Of a DNA stretch of 64,000 nucleotides, positions 45,572 to 54,118 are shown piece after piece. The DNA comes from an uncultured Bacteroides sp. Its GTDB lineage: Bacteria > Bacteroidota > Bacteroidia > Bacteroidales > Bacteroidaceae. The DNA lies in NCBI RefSeq assembly GCF_900547205.1, contig NZ_URFY01000022.1:1-64000 (forward strand), read 5' to 3'. The position numbers and the translations under genes are program-made. The notes below the pieces were generated by a model. It did not search any database. It saw only the letters and a list, made by a program, of their open reading frames with translations, and was not told where the DNA came from. The first letter of the stretch is position 1, and every line of letters starts with the position of its first letter.

Positions 45572-46579
45572 ATGATTATGGCTTATACAATTGCCCTTTT
45601 CGGCACAAAACCTTATGATGAGGCTTCGTTCAATAATAAAAATATAGAGTTTGGATTTGACATACGTTACTATAAAGGAAATCTGAATCGGAATAATGTA
45701 CTGTTGACACAAGGGGTAGATGCAGTCTGCATATTTGTCAACGATATTGCAGATGCAGAGGTTATACGCGTCATGGCTGCCAATGGAGTAAAGCTACTGG
45801 CACTTCGATGTGCGGGGTTCAACAACGTAGACTTGAACGCTGCCGCTGATGCCGGAATCAAAGTAGTGCGTGTTCCAGCCTACTCACCTTATGCCGTTGC
45901 CGAATACACGATTGCCTTGATGCTATCACTTAACAGGAAAATTCCACGTGCTTCGTGGCGCACCAAAGATGGCAATTTCTCTCTACACGGTCTGCTGGGA
46001 TTCGATATGCACGGAAAGACAGCTGGCATTATCGGCACAGGAAAGATTGCCAAAATCCTGATTCATATATTGCGGGGGTTCGGCATGAACGTATTGGCGT
46101 ATGATGTCTATCCGGATTATAACTTTGCCCGCGAAGAACAAATTGTTTATACTTCGCTGGACGAACTCTATCATAGCTCTGATATCATCTCCTTGCACTG
46201 CCCGCTCACCGAAGAAACAAAATACCTCATTAATGATTATTCCATTAGTAAAATGAAAGATGGAGTAATGATTATCAATACGGGACGCGGACAATTGATT
46301 CATACCAATGCACTTATTGAAGGCTTGAAGAACAAGAAAATAGGTTCGGCAGGACTGGATGTATACGAGGAGGAAAGCGATTATTTCTACGAAGATATAT
46401 CCGACCGCATTATTGACGATGATGTACTAGCCCGCCTACTTTCATTCAACAATGTTATCGTGACTTCCCATCAAGCCTTTTTCACCAAAGAGGCATTGGA
46501 GAACATTGCAGTAACGACGCTACAAAACATCAAAGACTTCATCAACCACAGGCCTTTGCTAAATGAAGTGAAGATATAA
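45572..46579 (+). CDS. D-isomer 2-hydroxyacid dehydrogenase (lactate-type)
   Basis: The 335-residue protein has the NAD-binding GIIGTGKIAKILI fold near residue 150, the catalytic Arg (RCAGFNNVDLNAA), a Glu-containing signature and a His in VIVTSHQAFFT. It matches fermentative D-lactate dehydrogenases more than phosphoglycerate dehydrogenases, which are longer. It would reduce pyruvate to D-lactate with NADH. Substrate assignment is inference; the family assignment is firm. Confidence 0.87.
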   Translation: MIMAYTIALFGTKPYDEASFNNKNIEFGFDIRYYKGNLNRNNVLLTQGVDAVCIFVNDIADAEVIRVMAANGVKLLALRCAGFNNVDLNAAADAGIKVVRVPAYSPYAVAEYTIALMLSLNRKIPRASWRTKDGNFSLHGLLGFDMHGKTAGIIGTGKIAKILIHILRGFGMNVLAYDVYPDYNFAREEQIVYTSLDELYHSSDIISLHCPLTEETKYLINDYSISKMKDGVMIINTGRGQLIHTNALIEGLKNKKIGSAGLDVYEEESDYFYEDISDRIIDDDVLARLLSFNNVIVTSHQAFFTKEALENIAVTTLQNIKDFINHRPLLNEVKI

Positions 46580-46639
46580 ACATTCCAGCAAATATCTTTG
46601 TTCCTTTAATATATAAACAACCATAAAAAGAAGATTATC

Positions 46640-47344
46640 ATGGATAAAGTAATACATAAAGCAGATACGCGAGGACATTCAAAATATGATTGGCTTGATA
46701 GTTACCACACTTTCAGTTTCGACGAGTACTTTGACTCCAACCGAATTAACTTCGGCGCTCTCCGCGTATTGAACGATGACAAAGTGGAAGCCGGAGAAGG
46801 ATTCCAGACGCATCCGCATAAGAATATGGAAATAGTGTCTATCCCATTGAAAGGACATCTGCAACATGGAGACAGCAAAAAGAACAGCCGGATTATAACC
46901 GTTGGAGATATACAGACGATGAGTGCCGGAACAGGAATTTTCCATAGCGAAATGAATGCTAGTTCCGAAGAACCTGTAGAATTTCTGCAAATATGGATTA
47001 TGCCCAGAGAGCGAAACACGCACCCTGTTTATAGGGATTTCAGTATCCGCGAATTGGAACGTCCCAATGAACTGGCAGTTATCGTATCACCCGATGGAAG
47101 CACTCCCGCCTCATTGCTGCAAGACACGTGGTTTTCTATCGGCAAAGTAGAAGCCGGAAAAAGACTAGGTTATCATATGCACCAAAGCCATGCGGGCGTA
47201 TATGTCTTTCTCATCGAAGGAGAAATCAAAATAGACGGGGAAGTGATGAATCGCCGGGACGGAATGGGAATTTACGATACGAATAGTTTCGAACTGGAAA
47301 CTCTGAAGGATTCACATATTCTGCTGATTGAGGTACCAATGTAA
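46640..47344 (+). CDS. Pirin family protein
   Basis: The 234-residue protein has the pirin bicupin pattern: FGALRVLNDDKVEAGEGFQTHPHKNMEIVS with metal-ligand histidines, GHLQHGDS, and PVEFLQIWIMP. Some members, such as YhhW, have quercetinase activity. It lies 60 bases after the dehydrogenase and nine bases before pdxH. No cognate substrate is apparent. Confidence 0.9.
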   Translation: MDKVIHKADTRGHSKYDWLDSYHTFSFDEYFDSNRINFGALRVLNDDKVEAGEGFQTHPHKNMEIVSIPLKGHLQHGDSKKNSRIITVGDIQTMSAGTGIFHSEMNASSEEPVEFLQIWIMPRERNTHPVYRDFSIRELERPNELAVIVSPDGSTPASLLQDTWFSIGKVEAGKRLGYHMHQSHAGVYVFLIEGEIKIDGEVMNRRDGMGIYDTNSFELETLKDSHILLIEVPM

Positions 47345-47352
47345 AAGAACAG

Positions 47353-48000
47353 ATGGCTAAAATAAATATTGCAGATATCAGGCAGGAATATAGAAAAAGC
47401 GGGTTGAGGGAAAGTGATCTTCCCGGCGACCCGCTTTCGCTATTCAACCGTTGGTTGCAGGAAGCGATTGAAGCTGAAGTGGATGAACCGACTGCTGTTA
47501 TTGTAGGTACTGTATCTCCCGAAGGTAAACCTTCTACACGCACCGTATTGCTGAAAGGACTTCATGACGGGAAATTTGTATTCTACACCAATTACGAAAG
47601 CCGCAAAGGCAGACAGTTAGCACAAAACCCGCACATCTCGCTTTCTTTTGTCTGGCACGCACTCGAAAGACAAGTGCACGTGGAAGGAACCGCAACGAAA
47701 GCCCCTTCAGATGAATCGGATGAGTATTTCCGGAAACGTCCTTATAAAAGCCGTATCGGTGCACGCATCTCCCCACAAAGCCAACCGATTAAAAGCAGAA
47801 TTCAACTAATTCGCACCTTTGTCAGAGAAGTTGCCCGATGGTTAGGGAAAGAGGTGGAAAGACCGGATAATTGGGGAGGATATGCTGTTACTCCCACAAG
47901 GATTGAGTTTTGGCAAGGTCGTCCAAATCGCTTGCATGATCGTTTCTTATACACCCTTCAATCTAACGGAGAATGGGAAATCAATCGACTTGCACCCTGA
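47353..48000 (+). CDS. pdxH: Pyridoxamine 5'-phosphate oxidase
   Basis: The 215-residue protein has the PNPOx pattern: RTVLLKGLHDGKFVFYTNYESRKGRQLAQNP, the FMN-contacting SFVWHALERQVHVEGTA and the C-terminal EFWQGRPNRLHDRFLY dimer motif. It makes pyridoxal phosphate from the 5'-phosphates of pyridoxamine or pyridoxine. An oxygen-using enzyme in a largely anaerobic genus is unremarkable in this family. It is close behind the pirin gene and probably co-transcribed. Confidence 0.94.
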   Translation: MAKINIADIRQEYRKSGLRESDLPGDPLSLFNRWLQEAIEAEVDEPTAVIVGTVSPEGKPSTRTVLLKGLHDGKFVFYTNYESRKGRQLAQNPHISLSFVWHALERQVHVEGTATKAPSDESDEYFRKRPYKSRIGARISPQSQPIKSRIQLIRTFVREVARWLGKEVERPDNWGGYAVTPTRIEFWQGRPNRLHDRFLYTLQSNGEWEINRLAP

Positions 48001-48068
48001 TTTCGCCGATTTCTCTTGGCAACTCCAACTAGAATACGTAATATTGCAACTATTAAATCAGTCAGCTT

Positions 48069-48800
48069 ATGACATTGGATTATATTTACCATAGCGGTTT
48101 CGCCATTGAAGCAGAAGGGGTGACCATCATTATCGATTACTACAAAGATTCTTCCGAATTTGAACGTAACCGCGGAATCGTACACGATTATCTTTTGCAA
48201 AGACCGGGCAAACTGTATGTTTTGGCTACTCATTTCCATCCCGATCACTTTAACCGTGAAGTATTAACATGGAAGGAGCAACGACCTGACATTCAATACA
48301 TTTTCTCCAAAGATATTCTGAAATCACATCGCGCCAAAGCCGAAGATGCAATCTATATCAAAAAAGGAGAGATTTACGAAGACGATTCGATCCGTATTGA
48401 AGCATTCGGGTCGACAGATGTAGGGAGTTCGTTCCTATTGCATCTACAGGGTTGGAGCATTTTCCATGCCGGTGATTTAAACAACTGGCATTGGAGCGAA
48501 GAATCTACCGAAGAAGAGATACGAAAAGCCAACGGAGATTTCCTCGCAGAAGTTAAATATTTAAAAGAAAAAGCTCCCAATATTGATTTAGTACTGTTCC
48601 CAGTGGATAGCCGAATGGGAAAAGATTATATGAAAGGAGCAAAACAGTTCATTGAACAAATAAAAACTACTATATTTGTACCCATGCACTTCAGTGAAGA
48701 CTATGAAGGCGGTAATGCGCTTCGTGATTTTGCTGAAAAGGCAGGATGCCGATTTATCAGCATCACCCATCGAGGGGAAAGTTTTGAAATAACCCAATAA
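48069..48800 (+). CDS. Metallo-beta-lactamase-fold hydrolase
   Basis: The 243-residue protein has the metallo-hydrolase metal motif H55xH57xD59H60 (THFHPDHF) and a later HAGDLNNWHW metal-ligand loop. It resembles the UlaG-like group of the superfamily. No signal peptide is visible and the substrate is unknown. It is in the pdxH-side plus-strand series, 68 bases after pdxH and 13 before the DUF4468 gene. Confidence 0.85.
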   Translation: MTLDYIYHSGFAIEAEGVTIIIDYYKDSSEFERNRGIVHDYLLQRPGKLYVLATHFHPDHFNREVLTWKEQRPDIQYIFSKDILKSHRAKAEDAIYIKKGEIYEDDSIRIEAFGSTDVGSSFLLHLQGWSIFHAGDLNNWHWSEESTEEEIRKANGDFLAEVKYLKEKAPNIDLVLFPVDSRMGKDYMKGAKQFIEQIKTTIFVPMHFSEDYEGGNALRDFAEKAGCRFISITHRGESFEITQ

Positions 48801-48813
48801 ACACATTATAATT

Positions 48814-49962
48814 ATGAATAAGTTAACGATTTTGTTTCTTACCCTGTTTCTAACGTTGCCAATGGCGATGAAAGCTGATTCTGCAAAAGAAAAAAAAGAT
48901 GATACCAGATATATGGCGGGAGCTGTTCCCGAAGTAGATGGTAAAGTTGTGTTTTCCAAGGAATTTCAGATCCCCGGAATGAGCCAGAAACAGATATATG
49001 ATACTTTGAACAAGTGGATGGAAGAACGACTGAAAGAAAATCAAAATATCGACAGCCGTGTTGTCTTTACCGATATAGATAAAGGTACAATTGCCGGAAT
49101 CGGGGAAGAATGGATGGTTTTTAGCTCCAGTGCTTTGTCATTAGACCGCACACTGATCAATTATCAGTTGACCGCTACCTGCAAACCGGGTAGTTGCTTG
49201 GTTGAATTGGAAAAAATCCGATACACTTATCGCGATACGGAAAAGTATAAAGCAGAAGAGTGGATAACTGATAAATATGCACTCAATAAAACGAAAACTA
49301 AAATGGTTCGTGGCTTGGCTAAATGGCGTAGGAAAACGGTAGATTTCGCAGATGACATATTTATGGATGTTGCCGTAGCTTTCGGAGCACCGGATACTCG
49401 TCCGAAAGCCGTAAATAAAAAGAGAAAAGAAGAAGAGCAGAAAGCTCCGTCAATCGTTACTGCCGCAGGTCCAATCATTATTGGCGGTACAGATAAAAAG
49501 ACTAACATTCAAGTAGGTACGGCTAAACCTGCACAAAATACTGTCCCAGCTACCACACTGACTCCTGCTACACCTGTAGGAAAGGCTTCATCTGAAATGC
49601 CGGGTTATGTAGAAATCGACTTGAAACAGATTCCGGGTGAAGTATATGCCTTGATGGGAAGCGGTAAATTGGTGATTTCAATCGGAAAAGATGAATTTAA
49701 CATGACGAATATGACTGCAAATGCTGGTGGTGCACTGGGTTATCAATCTGGCAAAGCCGTTGCTTACTGCACACTTTCACCTGAACAGTCTTATGACGCA
49801 ATAGAAAAAGCAGACAGCTATACACTGAAGTTGTACGCCCCGAACCAAACGGTCCCTTCGGCTGTTATTGAATGTAAAAAATTGCCATCACAAACTACTC
49901 CGCAAGCAGGACAACCCCGCACATATGTTGGAGAGATTGTGAAACTGTTAATGAAAAAATAA
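48814..49962 (+). CDS. DUF4468-type exported protein
   Basis: The 382-residue protein has a signal peptide (ILFLTLFLTLPMAMKA) and an N-terminal DUF4468 (TBP-like fold) region with VFSKEFQIPGMSQKQIYDTLNKW and EEWMVFSSSALSLDRTLINYQ. The C-terminal half is a separate Thr/Pro-rich linker and a folded tail. The domain is common in Bacteroides envelope proteins and has no assigned function. It follows the metallo-hydrolase gene by 13 bases. Confidence 0.78.
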   Translation: MNKLTILFLTLFLTLPMAMKADSAKEKKDDTRYMAGAVPEVDGKVVFSKEFQIPGMSQKQIYDTLNKWMEERLKENQNIDSRVVFTDIDKGTIAGIGEEWMVFSSSALSLDRTLINYQLTATCKPGSCLVELEKIRYTYRDTEKYKAEEWITDKYALNKTKTKMVRGLAKWRRKTVDFADDIFMDVAVAFGAPDTRPKAVNKKRKEEEQKAPSIVTAAGPIIIGGTDKKTNIQVGTAKPAQNTVPATTLTPATPVGKASSEMPGYVEIDLKQIPGEVYALMGSGKLVISIGKDEFNMTNMTANAGGALGYQSGKAVAYCTLSPEQSYDAIEKADSYTLKLYAPNQTVPSAVIECKKLPSQTTPQAGQPRTYVGEIVKLLMKK

Positions 49963-49976
49963 AGAAGATTGCAACA

Positions 49977-50354
49977 ATGGAAGTAAAAAGTAAATTTGAC
50001 CACTTTAATATCAATGTCACGAATCTGGAACGGAGCATCGCTTTTTATGATAAAGCGCTCGGTCTGAAAGAACATCACCGGAAAGAAGCTTCCGACGGTT
50101 CATTCGTCCTTGTCTATCTGACTGATAATGAAACTGGTTTTCTTTTAGAATTGACTTGGCTCAAAGACCATACGGCTCCCTATGAATTGGGTGATAACGA
50201 AAGCCATCTCTGCTTTCGGGTAGCTGGCGACTATGAGGCGGTTCATGCTTATCACAAAGAAATGAACTATGTATGTTTTGAGAATACAGCCATGGGGCTT
50301 TATTTTATTAACGATCCGGACGATTACTGGATTGAGATACTTCCGCAGAAGTAA
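49977..50354 (+). CDS. VOC superfamily protein (glyoxalase-like)
   Basis: The 125-residue protein has the vicinal-oxygen-chelate fold: FDHFNINVTNLERSIAFYDKALGL with an N-terminal His ligand, then HLCFRV, and the C-terminal IEILPQ with a Glu ligand. These are often annotated as lactoylglutathione lyase, but length and sequence alone do not prove glyoxalase I activity. It is the last gene of the plus-strand group before a bidirectional terminator. Confidence 0.87.
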   Translation: MEVKSKFDHFNINVTNLERSIAFYDKALGLKEHHRKEASDGSFVLVYLTDNETGFLLELTWLKDHTAPYELGDNESHLCFRVAGDYEAVHAYHKEMNYVCFENTAMGLYFINDPDDYWIEILPQK

Positions 50355-50377
50355 CTGCATTTTATTCTAAAAAGTAT

Positions 50378-50434
50378 TTAGGCGCAGAATTGATGATTCA
50401 ACACGTATAGTGCAATCCATCATTCTGCGCCTAA
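50378..50434. terminator. Bidirectional terminator
   Basis: A 13-bp stem (TTAGGCGCAGAAT at 50378-50390 with its complement at 50422-50434), with more pairing inside (TGATG/CATCA), lies between the convergent VOC gene and the 61-residue minus-strand gene and is flanked by A and T runs. Confidence 0.8.
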
Positions 50435-50484
50435 AAGTTTATATCGAAAATAGAATTGAACTTCTCAATGTAGTAGTACAACTT

Positions 50485-50670
50485 CTATTTCTTATGTCTA
50501 TTAGCTCTTTTTTTACGAATTTCCGCTTTCATCTTTGCCGCACCCGAACCGTGCTGCCCGCGAATATAAGTAGTCTTCTTTGCTTTTGTCTTCACTTTTT
50601 CTTCCTCTTTGGGTTTATCTTTTTTTCCTTTAAAGACAATTCCCCCCATCATTGCATCTTCTATACTCAT
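50485..50670 (-). CDS. Small basic lysine-rich protein
   Basis: The 61-residue protein is highly charged and Lys/Arg-rich, with KGKKDKPKEEEKVKTKAKK in the middle and a basic C-terminus (EIRKKRANRHKK). No domain is recognised. It is taken as real because it has its own promoter box (TATCTTTG, 34 bases upstream) and shares a bidirectional terminator with the convergent VOC gene. Such tails often bind nucleic acid or ribosomes, but this is only a guess. Confidence 0.65.
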   Translation of the reverse strand: MSIEDAMMGGIVFKGKKDKPKEEEKVKTKAKKTTYIRGQHGSGAAKMKAEIRKKRANRHKK

Positions 50671-50703
50671 ATATTAATTTGTTAGTATTCACTTTTCCGG
50701 TGA

Positions 50704-50711
50704 CAAAGATA
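50704..50711 (-). promoter_or_regulatory. Putative -7 box of the small basic protein gene
   Basis: The minus strand reads TATCTTTG (TAnnTTTG), 33 bases before the start at 50670. It lies back to back with the box for the methyltransferase. Confidence 0.5.
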
Positions 50712-50732
50712 ACCCTTTTCTATGGATTTATA

Positions 50733-50740
50733 TATCTTTG
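50733..50740 (+). promoter_or_regulatory. Putative -7 box of the methyltransferase gene
   Basis: TATCTTTG fits TAnnTTTG, 26 bases before the methyltransferase start. Confidence 0.5.
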
Positions 50741-50766
50741 CCAACTAAAACAATACGTAACCACCA

Positions 50767-51498
50767 ATGGCAACAACAATACTATCCGCAGAAAAGGACC
50801 CGATGGGCACTGCTATATCTGATTTCTTCCATCATAACAGAGCGGACCGCTTACGGGTTTTCTCATCTCAATTTGAAGAAGATGCAATTCCAGTCAAAGA
50901 ATTATTTCGCAATATACAGTCAATGCCTATGCTCGAACGCACTGCGTTGCAAATGGCCGAAGGACGCATACTGGATGTGGGTGCAGGAAGCGGTTGTCAT
51001 GCATTGGCTTTACAGGAGATGGGTAAAGAAGTTTGTGCCATCGACATATCTCCACTTTCTGTTGAAGTAATGAAGCAACGTGGAGTGAAGGATAGTCGCC
51101 TCATCAATCTATTTGATGAAACCTTTACCGATACTTTCGATACTATCCTTATGCTCATGAATGGATCGGGCATTATCGGCAGACTGAGTAATATGCCGGA
51201 TTTCTTTCAGCGGATGAAGCGTATTCTCAGTCCCGGAGGATACATCTTGATGGATTCAAGCGATTTGCGTTACCTTTTTGAAGAAGAAGATGGAAGTATA
51301 CTCATCGACTTAGCTGGAGATTATTACGGAGAAATCGATTTCCAGATGCAATATAAGGATGTGAAAGGAGATTCATTCGACTGGTTATATATAGATTTTC
51401 AAACATTAAGTTTGTATGCTTCAGAATGTGGTTTTAATGCAGAGCTGGTAAAAGAGGGCAAACATTATGATTATCTGGCGAAGTTGAATCTTGCTTAG
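50767..51498 (+). CDS. Class I SAM-dependent methyltransferase
   Basis: The 243-residue protein has the class I methyltransferase fold with SAM-binding motif I ILDVGAGSGCHALALQ near residue 75, an acidic VCAIDISPLSV strand (post I), and FDTILMLMNGSGIIG (motif II). The N-terminal 60 residues are not characteristic. The substrate is unknown. It is monocistronic, divergent from the small basic protein gene. Confidence 0.87.
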   Translation: MATTILSAEKDPMGTAISDFFHHNRADRLRVFSSQFEEDAIPVKELFRNIQSMPMLERTALQMAEGRILDVGAGSGCHALALQEMGKEVCAIDISPLSVEVMKQRGVKDSRLINLFDETFTDTFDTILMLMNGSGIIGRLSNMPDFFQRMKRILSPGGYILMDSSDLRYLFEEEDGSILIDLAGDYYGEIDFQMQYKDVKGDSFDWLYIDFQTLSLYASECGFNAELVKEGKHYDYLAKLNLA

Positions 51499-51595
51499 AA
51501 GTGGGGCTTAATCAAATAAAGTGTCTCTATCAGCTCTAAAAAAGAGATGGCAGGATAGTGACGGTATATGCTCCGGATAGGGTAACCATCCTACT

Positions 51596-51636
51596 AACAT
51601 AGTGACGCCATCAAGCTGGGATAGCGTCACTATGTT
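51596..51636. terminator. Inverted repeat between convergent genes
   Basis: AACATAGTGACGC (51596-51608) pairs with GCGTCACTATGTT (51624-51636), a perfect 13-bp stem between the methyltransferase and the minus-strand TlpA-like gene. A partial third copy (ATAGTGACG) occurs near 51555. No T-run follows, so use as a terminator is likely but not certain. Confidence 0.6.
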
Positions 51637-51674
51637 ATTGATAAGAAATTTCCTCCGATAATCTTTCAAAAGTA

Positions 51675-52283
51675 TTATTTCAGCATTTGATTAATCATCT
51701 CGACAAGAGATGCAAACTCCTCTTGATTGTACAAACGAGTCAACTTCACAATCTTTCCTTCACGATCAATCAACACATTTCTTGTGATTCCAGATTCTCT
51801 TAAGGCATACTTTGCAAAAATATCGGCTCCAGGATCCAGCCCCAACGGATAAGTTACTCCCGTAGATTTTGCAAAAGCAATCACTTTATCAAGCGGTTCG
51901 TCACGGTCGATACCAATCAATGCAAAGTCTGCATCATCCTTATGTTTTAGCCAGATATCCTTTTCGATAAATGGCATTTCTTTCCTACATACTCCACACC
52001 AACTTGCCGTAAATTGCAGCATTACAACTTTTCCACGAAGGGATGATAAAGTCACCTGCTTGCCATCCGTCAACGTAATCGTAAAATCCGGAGCAGTCTC
52101 TCCTACTCTGACAATATATCCCGTACTGTCTGCTTGGGTTGTCACTGCATCTCTTGACATTTCCAGACTATCCGATACGGTATTAGTGCCCTCCGCCCCT
52201 TTCTTCTGACCGGAACAAGCCATTATACTTACGGCTATAAATGCCATTCCAAACACTTTCATAATTTTCTTTTTCATCTTCAT
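51675..52283 (-). CDS. TlpA/ResA-like thioredoxin-fold lipoprotein
   Basis: The 202-residue protein has a lipobox (SIMACSGQ, Cys23) and a thioredoxin-fold peroxiredoxin/TlpA domain with active site ASWCGVCRKEMPF, preceded by GETAPDFTITLTDGKQVTLSSLRGK. It probably reduces periplasmic protein thiols while anchored to a membrane. A TATATTTG box lies 20 bases upstream (52303-52310). Confidence 0.87.
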   Translation of the reverse strand: MKMKKKIMKVFGMAFIAVSIMACSGQKKGAEGTNTVSDSLEMSRDAVTTQADSTGYIVRVGETAPDFTITLTDGKQVTLSSLRGKVVMLQFTASWCGVCRKEMPFIEKDIWLKHKDDADFALIGIDRDEPLDKVIAFAKSTGVTYPLGLDPGADIFAKYALRESGITRNVLIDREGKIVKLTRLYNQEEFASLVEMINQMLK

Positions 52284-52328
52284 ATAATCATTAGTGAAGC
52301 TGCAAATATAAAAAAAGTATACGACGTA

Positions 52329-52359
52329 TTTGCATTTTTAAAAGAAATTCATACCTTTG
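52329..52359 (+). promoter_or_regulatory. tRNA-Thr promoter (TTTG-19-TACCTTTG)
   Basis: TTTG (52329-52332) and TACCTTTG (52352-52359) are separated by 19 bases, a very good match to the Bacteroides promoter pattern, and end 20 bases before the tRNA. Confidence 0.7.
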
Positions 52360-52379
52360 CACCCGCAAAAGAAAATGTC

Positions 52380-52453
52380 GCCTCTTTAGCTCAGTTGGCC
52401 AGAGCACGTGATTTGTAATCTCGGGGTCGTTGGTTCGAATCCGACAAGAGGCT
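52380..52453 (+). tRNA. tRNA-Thr (anticodon UGU)
   Basis: The 74-base sequence folds as a cloverleaf: 7-bp acceptor stem (GCCTCTT with AAGAGGC), D arm GCTC...GAGC, anticodon loop TTTGTAA with anticodon TGT, a T arm GTTGG-TTCGAAT-CCGAC, and discriminator T. CCA is not encoded. The anticodon stem has one T-T mismatch. Confidence 0.95.
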
Positions 52454-52460
52454 CACCCAT

Positions 52461-52498
52461 AAAAATGCTGCTTAATCCTTGTGATAGGCAGCATTTTT
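52461..52498. terminator. Terminator shared by tRNA-Thr and the EamA gene
   Basis: AAAAATGCTGC (52461-52471) pairs with GCAGCATTTTT (52488-52498). It is flanked by T and A runs on both strands, so it can end both the tRNA and the convergent transporter gene, whose stop codon overlaps it. Confidence 0.85.
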
Positions 52499-53382
52499 TA
52501 TGCCTTCTTTCGATTCTCACGCATCACAACAATGCTTACAGAGAGTAAAATCAGTAGGATGCCTGCTACAGTGTTCAGATTAAAAAGCTCGTTAAAAACA
52601 AGAACTCCTATCATAACTGCTGTCAATGGTTCCATTGCTCCCAAAATGGAAGTGAGTGTAGGACCCGTGTATTTTATTGCCTGCACCAGAGTAAAATTAG
52701 AAATGGCAGTTGCAGGCAATGCCAGACCTAGAATAATCAACCATGTATATCCATCCGTCACCATACGAAGCCCGGATGTACAATACGCTCCGATCACATA
52801 GAAAAGGGCACCTAAACCCATCACATAGCAGGTAAGCACAGTAGAATTTATCTTTACTACTCGTGTATGTTGCACCCCTATAATATATCCTGCATAAGAA
52901 AAAACTGAAACACAGGCAGCCACCAACCCAACTATTGTATCACCATTTTTCGCTTCCAGTTCTCCTGATGATAGCAAAGCTGCACCAAACAAGGACATTA
53001 AAACAGCAAGAATCACTAAAGAGGATTTCTTTTCTCGAAAGAAAAACATCATTATCAAAGACACAACTAAGGGATACATAAAATGAATAGTTGATGCTAC
53101 CCCACTAGCTATATTTTGATAGGCAATAATTAGGCTGAACGAAGTAACCGCTCGTAACAAACTTAGCCCCAAAACTACTAACAGGTCTTTCCTTGCCAAT
53201 CGGAAACTACATCCGGAGCACCATCCAAGTAGGGTTAATACAATTGCTGCCACGCCCCAACGATAGGAAAGCACTTCGAAAGCCGAAAAACCGACTAACA
53301 ACAGAGTTATAGAAAAAAACGGAGCCAGTCCAAAAGTGGAGGAGGATACCGCTGCATAAAGTATACCTTTTATACGATTCAT
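52498..53382 (-). CDS. EamA/DMT family transporter
   Basis: The 294-residue protein has ten hydrophobic segments in two EamA repeats; the second half has LALPATAISNFTLVQAIKYTG and LGAMEPLTAVMIGVLVFNEL, the usual DMT signature. It would export or import small metabolites across the inner membrane. The substrate is not deducible. The first half has FSLIIAYQNIASGVASTIHFMYPLVV, the matching repeat. Confidence 0.9.
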   Translation of the reverse strand: MNRIKGILYAAVSSSTFGLAPFFSITLLLVGFSAFEVLSYRWGVAAIVLTLLGWCSGCSFRLARKDLLVVLGLSLLRAVTSFSLIIAYQNIASGVASTIHFMYPLVVSLIMMFFFREKKSSLVILAVLMSLFGAALLSSGELEAKNGDTIVGLVAACVSVFSYAGYIIGVQHTRVVKINSTVLTCYVMGLGALFYVIGAYCTSGLRMVTDGYTWLIILGLALPATAISNFTLVQAIKYTGPTLTSILGAMEPLTAVMIGVLVFNELFNLNTVAGILLILLSVSIVVMRENRKKA

Positions 53383-53545
53383 CGATATATTCAGCTAATT
53401 AAGAATATTCATAATGCAAAGATGATAAACTTTATATGAAATTGCAATAACAAAAGGGCCAGGCATGAACAAATTATCTTAAAAACAGTATATTATGGGC
53501 ATTACATTGCTGCTTGATTATCTTTCAGAACGTCACCAATACTCT

Positions 53546-53839
53546 TTAATTGTTTTCAATGACTGTATTTCCAAATATATCCTTTTTAATGGTTGTTCTA
53601 TTACCTTTATCATCTCTAATTATAGTATTACCAAAGATATCTTTTTCGATTGTCTTCCTATTGCCTTTATCATCTCTTATTATAATATCACCAAAGATAT
53701 CTTTTTCGATTGTCTTTCTTTCCTGATTAACATCAGAATGTCCATGAGAATTTTCTACAAGATTTGCACCATAGCTCTTTACAATATAAGGAGCTAAAAC
53801 AAACTGGGCTGCGAATAGCATAAATAAAATCTTTTTCAT
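53546..53839 (-). CDS. Small exported protein of tandem 20-residue repeats
   Basis: The 97-residue protein has a signal peptide (MKKILFMLFAAQFVLAPYIV) and then three tandem repeats, residues 41-60, 61-80 and 81-97 (last truncated), with consensus RKTIEKDIFGNTIIRDDKGN. The repeat is 60 bases at DNA level, so recent expansion is likely. The Asp-rich short repeats recall calcium-binding or adhesin-like beta repeats, but this is only suggestive. A TACTTTTG box (53863-53870, minus strand) lies 23 bases upstream. I do not recognise the family. Confidence 0.72.
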   Translation of the reverse strand: MKKILFMLFAAQFVLAPYIVKSYGANLVENSHGHSDVNQERKTIEKDIFGDIIIRDDKGNRKTIEKDIFGNTIIRDDKGNRTTIKKDIFGNTVIENN

Positions 53840-53862
53840 AACATTTTTCTTTTGGTTTACAA

Positions 53863-53870
53863 CAAAAGTA
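53863..53870 (-). promoter_or_regulatory. Putative -7 box of the repeat-protein gene
   Basis: The minus strand reads TACTTTTG (TAnnTTTG), 23 bases before the start codon at 53839. Confidence 0.5.
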
Positions 53871-53957
53871 ATGCTGGAAAATCATAATAAGATAGTGGAA
53901 TCCTATAATTGTTGATAGGGAAAAACCTAAAAATATAGGATAAAAGTATCATTTCCT

Positions 53958-54062
53958 CTAAGACATGATAGACAAATGCTTCAAAGCAATTATCTCGGCT
54001 TCAATAACTAACTTCTAAAGTCTTCCGACAACTGTTCAGTATGCGACCTTTCTAAAGCCATC
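53958..54062 (-). pseudogene. FicB C-terminal remnant
   Basis: The sequence closely matches the last 35 codons of the intact FicB gene (57774-57880), from the region encoding MALEKSHTEQLPEE to the stop, but a one-base deletion (in TTTCAG) shifts the frame and many bases have changed. It is a fragment, not an expressed gene. It shows that the FicB unit once extended to this point, now separated from the other Fic genes by the GNAT and Crp-like genes. Confidence 0.75.
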
Positions 54063-54118
54063 AATAGTCCGAGATTTAAGAATTAGACAAGATGTGACCA
54101 ATGTAGGTAGCATAACAC

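Noticed and set aside
50410..50685. 91-residue open frame on the plus strand
   Set aside because: It is antisense to the small basic protein gene and overlaps the bidirectional terminator; Phe-rich shadow.
52380..52453. tRNA-Thr as attachment site of the mobile element
   Set aside because: No truncated tRNA copy or direct repeat of its 3' end is seen near the mobilisation genes, so the link is not supported.
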